DNA of 64,000 bases from Brachypodius melanocephalos (taxonomy: Eukaryota; Chordata; Aves; Passeriformes; Pycnonotidae), in NCBI GenBank assembly GCA_013398615.1, contig VZSR01002788.1, forward strand, positions 310,001 to 374,000, read 5' to 3'. This document shows, in pieces, positions 23,601-37,500 of the stretch (positions are counted from its first letter, which is position 1; every line of letters starts with the position of its first letter). The position numbers and the translations under genes were made by a program. Under the pieces are notes generated by a model. The model made no database searches. It was not told the DNA's origin and worked only from the letters and a program-made list of their open reading frames with translations.

Positions 23601-26600
23601 TTGCAAATCAACCTCTATTAACGTGATGTCCTGCTCGGAGGGGACGGCAGCCCCGGTAGCCGGCACGACAGTTTGGGCTGCGCTGGGCTGTTACCGAGCG
23701 AGGAAAGGCACCTGCTGCCTGCCGGGGGCATCCTGCCCTCATCCCGCTCCCCTGGGCGCTGGTTGTGCCGCCCGGGGAACCCCCGGGGATGCTGGACCTG
23801 CCGCTACGGACCTGAGCACCCAGCTCGGTGCTGCCGATGCTCCGGTCCTGCATTAAACAAACCTTTAATAACTCGGTATCTTTTGATGGAAGATACGGTC
23901 TGCCCTAAGAGCAGTTTGGCAGAGAAGTTTGGGATTAGGGAACGGGATTAAGTTCTGTTTGGCCCGGCGGGGGGGGTGGTGCTGGAGGCACGGCGGGCTC
24001 ACACGAGCTGGGGCAGCGGGCGACTGCAGAGGCCAACAGCCCCATCTGCTCCCGCTCCGCCAGGGAAGAGGGAGATGATTTCATCCAAGTGGAAGAAAGG
24101 AGGGTGGCGTGTGTCACTCCCGGGAGAGCGGTGAGAGCAGCACGCTGCCGCCAGCTTCCCCGCAGAGCTGGGGGAGGCACCCGTGTGCCGGGGCTTCCCT
24201 AAGGCGGCAGGTGACAGCAGCAGGCACCGACACCTCGCTGCGAATATCCCGGGTCTGGTTAGTGGGAAGGGGATGCCGAGGAAGCTGCTGCTGCTGTGTT
24301 CTTCCAAGCAGAAGAGATGGGGCAGCACGGGCTGTGGTTCTGCCCTTGCTGATGTGAGGTTTTCCCCTTAGTCCCCATGAATAGCTGTGTCTGGTGGAGG
24401 AGCTGCGCCTACATCCAGCAGCTGGGCTCTGGGGGCAGCTGATGCCGGGTTTGTGGCAGCGGGGCCGTGCTGCCTTGCGTGCAGGGGCTGCCTCACAGCT
24501 GGAGGGGTCACCCCGTGCCCGCTCTCTGCCAGCCGGAACGGCCCGGGACGCTGAGGATCGGAGGGAAGAGGGAGGGAGGCAAGCTTGGCTCAGCCCTGTA
24601 TTGTTGGAATAACCCAGGGGCTCCCTTTCCACTGCATCTTTTCTGAGAAAAATTCCCTGAAGTGCTCCATAGAGTCATTAGTTATTGGCAAATGAGGGAG
24701 AAAATCATTCTACCTGTTAGCAGGCTCTGGTTGCCATCAGCTGGTTCCCTGGATATCAAATTGACTAACTTGGATGCACAAGCAGGACACACAGCCAACA
24801 AGGCACTGCCTTTCACCTGGATACCTGCAGAAAGGGAAGGAGGAAAAACCTTTTTAGGCAAATACCCTCCCTGAAGGACAGGAAAGTGTGTCACCGCTGT
24901 CACAGGCAGGCCAGTTTTGTGCCTGACTTACAGCAGCGCTTGCACAGGATGTAAACTCAAGCCCTGGAGTTTAGGTGAGAGGAAAAAAATGTTTCATGTT
25001 TCCTCAAGCATGATGTCCCTACAGTTCATATTTCACCGTCCCAGCATGACACAGTTCCACTCATTTTGTAGAGACTGTCCCTCAATGGTTACACTGAGAT
25101 TTTAGGTTGGAATTTGGAGAGCGTTACAATTAATCAAGCCCAAAAAGCATCTTGGTAGCAAGTTACTTAATACAAACCACTGAATCTCCAACGAAAACTT
25201 CCAATTTCTAATTAAAAAGGAGAAAGTATTCCCGATGTCTGTTAGATTGAATTACTTTATTCTGCACCAGAGGAAATAACAGCAAATTTCTTTTTTTGTC
25301 AGTATCTCTAAGATGAAATTTACAGCCAAAATATTAAATTCTCCATCCTCAGACTCAACTATTTATTTCCTCAGTAATCCCCTATTTATACCACAAACAT
25401 GAACTTTATTTAATTAAACATGAATTTAAACTCTGTGTGTGTGGACCCATGTGTGCATCCCATGTGTTCTCCAAAGCAATGAGGTTGTAAATCCATGATT
25501 TCCAGTATCCAAGCCCCGGATGAAGAGAGAGTGCCTGAACTATCTGAAATTGTGCCCAATCCTGTAAAGAGTAAGACCAGTAGAATATGACTCCATGTCT
25601 GTTTTAGCAGGGAACAGGACAAGCTGATCCTCGACCCTAACTTTCACCTGTGAGTAGCCGCAACTTTAGCTGAGGTGGCAAAACGTCTCCTGAAACCAAC
25701 AAAAGAAAGAAGCGACTAGGTGGAAATATTAGGAAGAAAGCAAAGTATTAAAACTTCACAGGGGTGGATTTATTCAGAAGCACGTCTAAATAAATTCTCT
25801 TTTCCTTTCTTTGAGCACGAAGGAGCTGGAAAACGCGTGACTGGTCAGGGATCCCAAAACTGCGTGTGCTGTCGGAGCAGACACGGCGGGGCCGGCTGCT
25901 GGCAGTGCATCAGGACCCTTTGTTGTGCGGAGATTGTCCGAGAGGTCTTGTTTCGGTTTTAATTGTCTCTATAGAGCAGGGAAAGCTTCTGCAGAGAGGC
26001 TTTAACACGGCATCTCTGCCGCCCATTAATTCCCGGGATCTTGCTAACTAGCTTTGTTCGCCCTGCGGAGCCCGGCGCTCGCCGGCCGGAGCGCGGAGCT
26101 ATGCGAGCGCGGCGTTTGTCACTGAGTTAAAGCCAGCATTTCCCCACTGCCGAGGACAAGGCCGGCCTTTATTGGCTGCACAACAAGATAACGGGCTTAA
26201 TCTTCCCAGTAACACGTGAGTTTTCATGTATCACTTTAATCTGCGAGACACTGGGGCCGAGTGTCCCGTCACATGCCGATTTCACTGTTGTGTGAGCCGG
26301 CGACTGCCCAGCTCAATGATGGATTGTTCGCTGGCTCTTAACAACAGGCAAGATGGTGAATGCCCCGGGGTGACAGACAGTGTGCAATGGGAACGGCCGC
26401 AAATCTGATGGCCCGGTTCAAGTTCACCTGACAAAGCTGGAGCAGTCTCGGGAAAGGATTATTCACACTGGCATTATATTTTTGAATGCATTTTTCTCCC
26501 CGCGCAGCTGCGCAGCTCCCCAAGACTGAAGGTTTATGCACCATAATAAAGAGATTTAATTTTTTTTCTCTCTCTTCCTTCTCCCTCTTTACACCTAGTT

Positions 26601-26991
26601 CTAATCAGTTGGCCCAGGGATAGGGCATCTTTCCAAACAACTCGGCACAAACATCACCTAGAAAACAATAGCATTGCTAAAACGCGGGGACAAAAGCCTA
26701 AAAATCTCCGCTGGCTGCAGAAACAAAAGGGGATGGTTTTGTTAAAGCAAAATCTGTCGGGGACCCATCTTTTTGTGGAACTTTGTGCTCCCTTTCTCAT
26801 CGAGAAAATCTCCCCAAAGAAACGATCCCAGCGCTGGGGGGCGGCGGGACATCGGGGCTTTGGAGGGGAAAGGGGAGAATGGGAAGTGAAGGCAGCTTTT
26901 CCCTGCCTCGCTGGACAACCTGCTCCCAAAGATGTGTAGGATAAAACAGTGCCCAGCCCACGGGTCATTCTGTGGACTGACCTGTGCCAGC
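20600..26991. other. NEUROG2-ALPK1 spacer without genes
   Basis: No spliced coding frame, RNA gene or clear dispersed repeat is visible. A GA-rich simple repeat starts near 20748, and an A18 run lies at about 21471-21488. Right of that run, 21497-21504 is a perfect octamer (ATTTGCAT, a POU-factor site). The segments 22920-23210 and 25900-26560 are motif-rich and look like constrained noncoding DNA. The last few hundred bases before 26992 must include the ALPK1 3' UTR. Confidence 0.55.
25900..26560. promoter_or_regulatory. Candidate conserved noncoding block downstream of ALPK1
   Basis: About 650 bases of non-repetitive sequence with balanced composition and many homeodomain-type cores (CCCATTAATTCC, GGCTTAATC, CACTTTAATC, TTAACAACAGGC). 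It shows no coding pattern in any frame. Part of its right end may be ALPK1 3' UTR, because ATTAAA-type signals for the minus strand occur at 26555-26560. The enhancer interpretation is an inference. Confidence 0.25.
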
Positions 26992-28558
26992 CTAGGCCAG
27001 CAGCTCCACCGAGGGCCTTGTCAAAGACAGGCAGCTGCAGATCTCGTTGCACTCCACGTGTTGATCATTAAAAAAGTAGTAAATCCCTTTCTTCCCGAAG
27101 TTGGAGCGGGAGACGTCTTTGCTATTGAGGGAATGAATCTGGGGGTCTGTGAGGTAGATGAGGCCTTTCCCGTTACCTGTCACCCAACCTGTGGAAGGAA
27201 TGGTACGTCTTGGTATCAAACACCACAGCCTTTGTGTTACCACACTCAGGACTCTCTGCCTGGCACGGCCCTTGCTCTGCTCCTGTCACCTCAGTGACTC
27301 CCAGTTTCCACCTATGGCTGCAAAAGCAGAACCCTATGAGACACATAATGAATTTTAACGAAATGAATACCCCAAAGATACCTGTGGGCTAGAAGCTGAG
27401 TGTGAAAGGCACAAGCATCACTGTCACACACACCTTGAAGGTCGACAACGACGTCAGTTCCATTGGAGAACTCGTAGGAGAAGTGGCCGTAAGCCAGGCC
27501 GTACTCCGTGGCTTTGTATTCATTCTTCACCACCTTGGTGTTGTTGGACAGCTTCACAAACTCCCCCAGGATGTAGGGCTCCACACTCACACACCCTTTG
27601 ATGGTTCTGTCCTCCAGTATCTGAAAAGAGACAGCCTTGCTGCTACTATAATTGACCCAAGACACCTTTCCTCGGAATTGCTTACGAGACAGTTCTTACC
27701 AGGAGCACTGCAGAGGGAATATAAAAGATTTGGGTAGGGATCTTCTGCTCATACAGCCTCTTGTTGAACTCTGTCACGTAGTACTGGGCGGTCATTTGTC
27801 GCTCCACGTCACTGAAATGATGCAGGAGTCCTTTTTCTTCTTTATATTCCTTCCCAACATACCTAAACAAAAGGAGAAGTGTCTGGAGCAGTGTTTGCTC
27901 TGGATGCTGTGATACAGAAACATCACTGCAAAGCAGAACTCGTCAGAAGCAAATCCACCTGATGCATTGAAAATGGCTGTGATTGTAACTGGGTGGAATT
28001 CTTTTATTTTCTTTCTCATAGAGGTTAAAAATTATCATTCAAATCCTGGGATGGGGTTTTCATAACACTGGAATGTTTAATCTCAGCTCTTCTTAACTCT
28101 GAAGGGAATTAAAGAGGTATTAAAATACTGTTGTCCATCCATAATAATTCATAAGCTACTTCTAGTGATGATCTGAACTCTGCAATTAGCTGTTAGAAGA
28201 TGACAGTAAAGCAGCTTTTCCTTCCTGGAAATTAAAAGGTACAGTTACATGAAGCGGCGGGAAAGATTGCCAAAATGTCCAACACATTTGAGGAAGCCAC
28301 AAAATATTCTTGCTACAGCAAATCTTACCAGAGAGGTTTTATCTGTATTCACAAATAAGCAGCACTGATAAACACTTTGTTTCAGAAACCTGCTGGATCC
28401 ATACCTTCCCAGGCTTTCCTCTTGGTGCAGGAAGTGTATCCAAAAGGCACTTCTCTGCTTGCCTTCCTTGGCCACGTTCAGGTAGTCCCCGATGAACACG
28501 GCCGTCTCCTGGCCTGTCCACAGCCCAGATTTCTTGGAGTATTTCAGGAGAAGAGCAG
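26992..28558 (-). CDS. ALPK1: ALPK1 alpha-kinase domain (last four exons)
   Basis: Exons 28405-28558, 27700-27862, 27434-27620 and 26992-27188 encode the atypical alpha-kinase fold. Nearly the whole domain can be aligned with human, including GRYVGKEYKEEKGLL, RQMTAQYYVTEFNKRLYEQ, SVEPYILGEFVKLSNNTKVV, TEYGLAYGHFSYEFSN and [20 protein letters not shown]. The alpha-kinase hallmarks are present: a Gly-rich FGKKGI segment, and a C-terminal zinc-site motif of His followed by Cys-x3-Cys (HVECNEIC). No truncation or frameshift was seen, so the kinase should be active. Confidence 0.96.
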
Positions 28559-31500
28559 CTACAAAAAGGAAAACACCACAGGTAAAAGGGAGAAATCCAC
28601 AGGACTGCTCTGAGCATGTGCTGAGGACTGGCTGTTATTTATGATTAACTTAGTGATCCTTATCTTAAACAGTTTTCAGGGATGGCATGTGGATTTTAAA
28701 TTAAAACAATGGGGTAGAAAGCAATAAAAAATTAAATCCTAATCAATGCTGACTAAAACATCGTGTTAAAAAGCCTGAGTCAAGCTTGTTCTCTGTGGAG
28801 GCACACTTTGCTGTGTGGGAACTCACAGTACGCTTTGCGAAGCTCCTTGGCCCTAAAAATCCCAGTAGGCATCAGTCTCTGGACAAGCCAATTGTGCTCC
28901 ACCCCTGCCAGCAGCTGCCTGTAATCATCATCCCTCAGAAACCGAGCATCCAGGATCTCCTCCTTCATTCTCCCAGGCATGAAGGCAAAACCACTTCCCC
29001 TTGGGACTGATCCTTCAGGGGAGCTCGTGGGCATCTGTGCTGATCTGATCCACGAACTCAGAGAGGAACTGGATTGTCTCTTGCTGCTGACCACATCCTG
29101 AGGCTTCTCTTCATCCTCTTCTGTAGTGGCACAGTCAAAGTGCTTGGTTGTGGACGTCTTTTCCCAGGAGGGCAAAGCTGTTGGCACACTGGGAGTCGCT
29201 CCATGCTTTGCAGCCAGTGCTGTAGGGTGATTGTTTACTAAGTCTCCCACACTGATGAGCTCAAATTCAGTGCCATCTATTGTCTCTGCCTGAGTGTCAA
29301 CCTGAGGCACTTGGAGAGCACTGTTCCCCAGCCTGGCAGGTTTCCTCACCCCGTCACACACAGAGGAGTCACTGCCCGTTTTGGGTCCCATGTTTGTTGA
29401 TGGGACAGAAGTGTCCCTGTTTTGGGGGGGCTGTGCCTCAAAGGAGGGATCCTCAGTGCTATCTGCAGGTTCTCCTGGGTGGACCCACTCCAAGCGACCA
29501 ACGCCTCCCTCCCTGCTGCTGTCCTTGGTCCTGTAGCTCAGCTCCTCACAGGAAAAGGATTTCTCCTCCTCCTGCCCTGTAGGAATAGAGCAAGACACGG
29601 AGAGGGAAGGAAACTCGTTGTTGGAGCCCTTTGCTTTCTTTTCTGCAGAGCTCCTTTCACGGTGTCTTCCCTCCTGCAGCTCCTCTCCACAGAGACGCTC
29701 CTTCTCCACCCTCCTCCCTGCTCGAGGTGCACACCCCTCTAGGGAATGCTGAGGAGACCTCCCCCAGCTGTGGAGGGCCTCCCGAGCAGCAGGATGCCAG
29801 GCTCTGGGAGGTAAGGAGCACAAGGGCGCATCCTGACCGTTCCCATCGCATTCTGTGGTGCAGCACTGCTCGTCCACTGAGCCCTTCTCCCCTTGCTGCC
29901 CGGCCCCGAGAGACTCTCTGCTGCTGTTACAGCTTAGCTCCTCCCAGCTGGAAGAGGAACCAGATTTAGACAGCTTGCACCAAGAGTTCTCAGAAGTAGT
30001 GCTTTGGCTCCTGTTTTGCCCTCTGCTGAAGACATAATTCCCGCTGTTTATTTTGATTTCTAATGGCTCAATCTCTTCTTCGAGGGAAATTTTCATCACA
30101 CCGGAGCCAATGCCTTGATTTCTTTGGCCACTGAGTCCCTCTGAGCTGCTTCCTGGCGTTGGTGAGCTCAGGATTCTCACAGCACCTCTCCTCTGGTGAA
30201 CTGTGTCTTCGGCAGTACACACAGTGTCCATGGTTTTGGTCTCTGTTCTTAAGGTTGTGATACAAGCTCCCACCTGGATTTCTCCTGGTGAGGTTTTACG
30301 AATCCTGCAAGTCTTTTCAAACACTTGGCACACTGACAGGTGATGCTGGGAATGCTTGGCAAGGATTTTCTCAAAGCTGGTTTGTCCTTGCAGGACAGGT
30401 TTTCGCACTGAGCCTTTATAACTGTCTGGGACATAAGACCTGGGATCGGAATTCTGGAAGCTTCCCACTCGCAGGCGCTGCTTCACGGATGCAATCAGAG
30501 ACATGATCTCCTTGGCAAGTGCCCCTTTATCCTCCTCCTCTGGAAACAAGGTGCTGTAGGAGTACAGCTTTCCCAGGGCTTCCCTGCAGAGCCGGGTGAC
30601 CTCCCGGAGCTCCTGGCTCTCTCCGTGGAGCCATCGGTGCACGGTGGCGAGGCAGAAGGCGGCTTTGATGAAACTGTGCAGCTCCTGCTTGCTGGTGATG
30701 GCACTCTGCTCCCCCTTGGTCAGGAGCCCAATCTCAAAGGATTCTTTGGCCTCAGACAGGTAGAACTCTCTCTTTTCCGGGGGACAGTCCTTGGAGTGGC
30801 TGTAGGACAGCAGACACATCCCACGGATGTTCTGAGAGGGGATCAAAGAGGAATGAAGGAATTAAAAACGTGTTTCTTTCCCTTAAACAATTTGAGGCAA
30901 AGCTCAGCTCTAACTGCCTGCTGCTATGTTTCCTGGGGGAAATAACCTTTCTCTTTTTTTTCTCCTTTGAAAGACAGCTGTAATTCTAGGAGAAGCAGCA
31001 TTCCCAGGGCTCGAAAGCCCATCCTCACTCTGTGGACAGCTTTCCTGACTGCAGTTCTGAGCAATGTGTACCCCATAAAACCAACCAAACCCTCAACACA
31101 GACATGATACCCTGTGGGATGCACTGTTTGAAAGCCACGTCAGAGCCAAATTTAGCAGCCTGGACTCTTCCCATGCCCAGATCCCACTTCCAGAGGGAGG
31201 AGCAACACTCACCACAGCCGTGAGGACAAACAGGGGGGTGTACTGGCTGTAGACAGCTGCCAGCTTGCAGGCCTCAGCCGCCGATAACAAGCGGTGGCTG
31301 AACTCCCGCAGGAGGCTCTGAGGAAATTAAAAAAAAAAAAAAGCCAAACATGAGGAAAAACCTCAGCTCAAGGACTTTATTTCCAAATATATGGGGCCTG
31401 GTAGGCAGGGACAATCAGGTCTTAAACAGCAGCCTGGTCTGTTTCTGCAGGACACTTTTTTTGCTGAGGTTTACCATGGATACGTCACTTTTGACTCTAT

Positions 31501-34500
31501 AAATATTCTAAATATATACACTCTATAAAATACTCTTCATATGTTCTTTTTCCTGAAGCCAGGCATTCTCCCATCTAGGTGCTACTGAACTTTTCCACTG
31601 GGAGCAATGGGAGTTTCTTCAGCCCTCTCAGCACAGGAGAGGGAAATGTGTAGGTGCATTTGAGACCACCCGAAGAATCCACACACACAAACCCCAAGCC
31701 AAGTCTCACCAGGTCAACATCAGCATTGGTTTTAAAGCGTGCATAATCCTGCTCATCCATGGAAGAAAAAATGTCTGCCATAATGCCCAAGGATGTGGCA
31801 ATTCCCTGAAAGAGAAACGAATAATTTTCCTGGTGTTTTTTTTTTTTCCCCTGTATTTTGAATTTTACTGCTCTGCTGCATAACTCATGCCAGAATAACA
31901 AGAAAACAAACACGCAAACAAGATCCAAAGAGAAGCATGGTTAAGAAGGGGCTAAGAAGAGATGTCAGAGATGTCATCTTGGGATGGTTTTATTAATTTC
32001 ACTTGCAGGAAGTGTAATCTGGAAGACCTGATGCCACCTAAGGGCCTGCCTGGCCAAATAATTAACAAAACCAGGTATGCTTCCATAGAATTCACTGCAG
32101 AATTCCCTGCTGCTGCTGAAATGGGGAACACGCAAATGTTCTGAGCTTGAGGTCAAGCTTTAAGACACGGCAGAGAAGAGGTGACAAGGTCTGGGTTTGT
32201 GGGGTATCTAATGCTGGGGTCCAATTACAAACCCACTCCGAGCATCACCTGAGGACTTGCCAGGCTTAGGCTCACATTCCTGTTTAGCTACGGACACATG
32301 GTGTGACTGCCGCCTCATCTCCAGTGGGGAAATTAGTGCTGCCCAGCCTCACAAAGGAGGTAAGGAAAGGCACAGTGGCTCTGTGAGCTGTTCAGGTCCT
32401 GCAGGGCCAGGGGAATCCACCACAGACAGTGCAGACGTGCTTGGGGAAAAAAACATCACTCCTAATGCTAAGAAACAGCTGAAATCTGTGGCTGCACTCT
32501 GGAATTAGCCTGTCCTTGTCGGGGGCACCAGAGGCATCCTCGGGGATGGTTCACTTCAGACGGCTCTGCTTAATGAGGAGTATTGCTTTCATCCCCCTGC
32601 AGGGAAAAAGAAGCGTGGGCAGGGCCGTGCATGCACGCGGAAACAACGCGGAGTACAGACTTTGTGCTGCCTGTTAACCCCGGCTGAGGTGTGTAATGGG
32701 AACACTGCTGCTTCAGGAAACGAGAGCCAAGCTGGGGTGATGACTGGCTTGGCAGGGAGATGCAGAGTGGAAAGGAAGTGCTACCTTTTTGTCTGGCTGG
32801 GGAAGTTTGAAGTATCCCACGACTGAAGCCCAGATCAGCTCTGCTGCCTCGTACCACATCCCTGAAACAAAGCAGAAAACGGGCACTGAGCAGGTGACTG
32901 CCAAGGGTGGCTTTCCATGGCTTGTTTTACCCCTTGGGTCCTCAGAACAGGATAAAACCATACCCTGGCATGTTTTGCTCCAGTGACTCCGACCATTTAG
33001 GGGTTTCCTTTAGCTTTTGGCTCTGCATAAACACCCATTTTGTCCTCATAAAAGACTTCAGCCCCACAGTCATGGAAGATTTGGTGTCTCGAACCAAAAG
33101 CACAAAATGAAGGCTGCTGCCTCAAGAGCCAAACCCTGAATACAAAAGTATCCATCCTGCTGAAAATCAGGGATTTTCCTGTCTCGAGAGAGGACATTGC
33201 TGGGATGCCCCTGTGATAAACTACCACCTGCCTTTGGGAATAGGGAATTTGGGACAAGTGGCACAGGGAAAAAGGGAACTTTTCAGACTGTTCCTTGGCT
33301 TCAGGCGAGACTAGTAATAAAATGATAATTCCTGCAATATATTTATTTGGTAAGTGGCTCCAGGCCCTTCCTGCAAAGAGATGGGTGTGCAACTCATCCT
33401 CTGTGCCTGTTTTGTGGGTATAGGGTGTTCACCACAAGCCAAAATTCTGACATGTGCCTATAGTGTAACATTCTAAAGGAGGAAAAAAAAAACAGAGGGA
33501 GGTCTTGAGTGGAAGCATTTAGAAGAGAGCCTTACCAAGCTTTTGGAGAATCTGTCCCCTGATTTGCAAGCAGACTGCCTGAACAAGAATCCGATCGCTC
33601 TCCTCGGCGTATCGCCAGGTTCCTGCAGGAAGAGTGGGAAAACTCGGCATGGAACGAAAAATATTCCCGCCATTCTAAGCCTCCAAAGGTCACCTGAATC
33701 CCAGCAAACTGCCAGGATTCTCCTCCTTGCATGGAGGCCCTTTCCATGTGAGAATCTAAGCTCCTCATGGAAAAGAAACCAACAGAACCCTGAACTGCCT
33801 CAATTTTCACAGTTGTTTAGCAAGCTGAATATACCCACTAAAGAGACCCTGAAGAAAGGAAAATAAAACATATAGGACAAAGTATCTATTTATCTGTAAG
33901 ATCAGTGGAAATGTGGAGGATGAACATTACTCCAACAACCTGGATTTTTGAGGGGATAGAGTCGTTTACATCACTCAGTTGCTTGAAATTGCTCTAGAGG
34001 TGCATTCTCCATTCAGAATATTTTCCCGCCCAGGTATGCAAGGATGAATGACAGTAATTTCAAAAATAAAGTAATGTTTCCACATCTTAGGTGGAGGAAA
34101 GAGAAGTGTGATGTGAGGAGTCACTACTGGGGTTGGTTTGGTTTATTTGAGGCTGGTGGAACTGCTAAAACTGGGATCAGAAACTGCACCAAAACAGCAA
34201 GTACGTAATCGGCAAAGAAATTTATACGTACCCGTTGCTCCGTTGTCATTAATCAGGCTGCTTAGGATATATTCGGCTTTTAAAAGTTTACCTGATCGAA
34301 AGTTAAAGGAAAAAATGGATAGAAAATGAACATAAAAATGTATTGTGCCATGACCTGAATAAAAATACTCATCAGGTATTGCCTGCACATAGAACTGCTG
34401 CTGTCCATTGCCAGAAATGCACATGCCTCACCTTCTGTAACACGTGGCTGCACAGTAACATGAAATTGTGAATGTATCTTTTTTGTTTTACACATTACGC

Positions 34501-37500
34501 ATTCCTGGAAGATTGTTGGGATTCCCAGCTCTTATTTCATTCCCGGAAGAAAGCAGTCTAGCCTGCTTGCTTCAGCAGCAATGCTCCTGGATTCTGTCCC
34601 AAGGAAACCTGGGCTTTGGAAACCTATTTAGGTCTGACTGGGGAGTGGCTTGATATCCCACCATGGAAAGCACAGCCACAGGAAAATGTGTTAAAAATCC
34701 TTCAGGTGTTGCCCGTGTTACAGGAATGATGGAATTTCACTTTTTTTTTTAATCCCAGAGGAGCTGTAATCTGCATCGTTGGCATAGCCAAGTGGCCTCA
34801 CTGAAAAATAAAAAGCAGCTGGGACAGTGTGGAGAAAATGCCAGGATTCTAATTTCCTTCTTCAAGGCTCTTGGTCAGTCAGAGTCTTGGAGTACAGCAA
34901 TTCAAGATACCCCTGTTTGAAACCAGCGGGGAAGGTTTGTTAAGGAACAAAAGCTCCAATTAGTATTTTCCACACCCTTTCACAATTTTCTCTCCTGCTT
35001 TTGGCTCTGAAACCCTTTATACCGGCCCCTTTGTGCTAGCGAGAGGAGCCGGGAGGGCTCCGGGGGGTTGGGAGCGGGAAGTGCTTTTGGGAAGATGGCA
35101 CCGGCGAGGGATGGAGCATCCCTCTCCCGCGTCAAGGATGTGTTTGTGGGGCTGCAGGCGCGGGGGCAGAGCGGTACCTGCGTTGAGGGCCAGGCGAGCC
35201 TGGCGGATGAGCAGCTGCGGGCTGATGGGAGCGCCGGGATGCAGCCGGTGCAGCCCCTTGGCGATCCGCAGGAGCCGGCTGGAGGCGTCGATGCAGTAGA
35301 GGAAGCGGTCAATCAGGAACACCACGGCGCTGGCCGTGCCGCAGTCCCCGGCCAGGATGGAGGCCTTCAGATAAACCTGAAAAAAAGCACAGGCATCCTC
35401 AGGGAAACTCACCTCCAGCGGCTCAGAGAGCTGGAAAATGTTCTGCCTCAGCAACCCTATTCCTGACCCCGTTTTCATTTTTAGGATAGGGAAGTGTCAG
35501 ATGTTGATTTTGTTTGAGCTGTAGATATAATTCTTGATTTCTTGGGGGAGAGGGGCCTTTTTAAAAATTGTCTGATATTTGGAACTGCAGAATGTGGTGG
35601 TCTGCTAATGAATTTAAGTCATGCCCAGTAGCAATTAGTTGAAAAAGAGCGGGGTGAGACTGGGAAAGCTGGATACGGTCACTGTAGCCATTGTCCCATT
35701 TGGAGCTCAGGCCATCCACTCCTCTGTACATCCACTCCTCTGGATTCCCACAGCAGTCGAGCCATTGCACCCACATGCGGAACTGCCAGAATTCCTGAGG
35801 TCCTTGCTGTCACCAGGAAAGGAGGCTGGCAAAGACAGCCAGAGGAGACACACAGCCTCACCACAGCTGCCGAAATCCACGTGGACCTGCGGACATCTGC
35901 CAAAAGCCCATCACTTCCCATGCTGGGCAGGGCCTGGTATTCCTGCCCAGGGAGCAAGGAGGTGCTCCACACGCTGACACCCAGGAGATTACTTTTCCAG
36001 AGACTGCCACAAAATCTTTGTCCAAATCTCCACCACAGCATCAAGCAGCACCCTCTGATGAGGGTGTGCAGGAGAAAATCCATGTCAGTCTCTGGAAGAG
36101 TCTATGGCACTAACGCCACCTTGCAGCCCCTATCCATGGCAAGCATTTCCCAGCTTGTTTGCACTTCAGCAAGGCACATTTGTACGAATTTCCTTTTCTT
36201 TCTTTTTTTTTTTTTTTTTTTCCCTTCCCTTTCCTCAGCCCGAGTTGGATTTTCTAAGAGGATGGCACTTGAAAAGAATTCCTGAAGCTCCGGCAGGCAC
36301 GACTCCGCTTGTGCCGGCCAACAATGGAGGAATCCCCCTCTCCAAGCACCTGTAAACTGACACTGCGAACCAGCCATTCCAAATGCTCATCAACAGGCCA
36401 TATATTTAAGCACAGAGCATCGCCTAATCTATTTTTTTTTCCTCCCCTTCTTCCTTTAATAGATGGAAGCACAAAAGCCTGAGAGAGGGTGACCTACCAA
36501 ACAAAAGGGCCTTTGAGTTCCTAGGAAAAGTAGACTTGGAGGAGGATGGAAGGAATCCAAGTGGCCCTATTATTTCCACTTGCACTAATTAGACATTTTT
36601 CTGTCAGCTATTGAGCACTGCTGAGAGGCCAAACTCACTGAATTCATTTCTAAAGTGTTTACAGAAGTTTGCATCTGTTTGTGTCTCTTCAGGAGGAAAA
36701 TAAGCACTTCAATAGCATTGTGGAAAATCTAAACGAAGCATCCTATTCTGAAGGGCTTGGCAGTCTTGCAGCTGCATAATTTAACTCCCTGCTCAATGCC
36801 GAAACCTCTTGTGTCCCTCTCCAAACCCAAATGGACACAAAATGTAGAAAAGTCAAGCCAGGGGGAGAAACGGGGCTATTTTTTTTTTTTTTTTTTTTGG
36901 GAGGCAGGGCCGCATGCTGTGTGGCACACAGCGACACAGTTCCGTGTCAGCCTCTGCAGCGACGTCCCCCCTTGTCCCGAGCGGGACACCGAGAAGTGAA
37001 CACCCGCTCCTTTCATTCCCTGCCAGCTCGTGTGGCTGGAAAATTCCTCAGCACCTCCGGCGAGCGCGCCGGTGCGCCGGGCACACACCCAAGGCGTGCT
37101 CAGGGACCCTTCCAGAAACACCATCCCGGGATGAACAGCGGCTCCCTGAGCCAGGGAAACCCCTCTGGCTCCCAGGATGGCTCAGCCTGCTCCATCACCA
37201 CCAGGAGCTGGCAGCCTACACGGATTTACTCACTTTTCTCTATGGCTTTAGGCGCACCCTGAGAGAGAGAGAGAGGGAGAGAAAGAGCGAGGTACGCACG
37301 CACTTTGTGTTCACATCTGTGCCCACGACGTGAAATGGATCCGCCTTAATTGAGTTTATGGCACAAAGGGAACCTCGCGGCCGGGAAGTGGAATCAGGTG
37401 GTGGGAGAATTAAATTTGCGCCGGATTTCTATACACGGGCCATCGGGGGGAATGCAAAGCAGCCTTCAGCGGAGGGGTCTGGCCCTGATGGCGCTGAGTG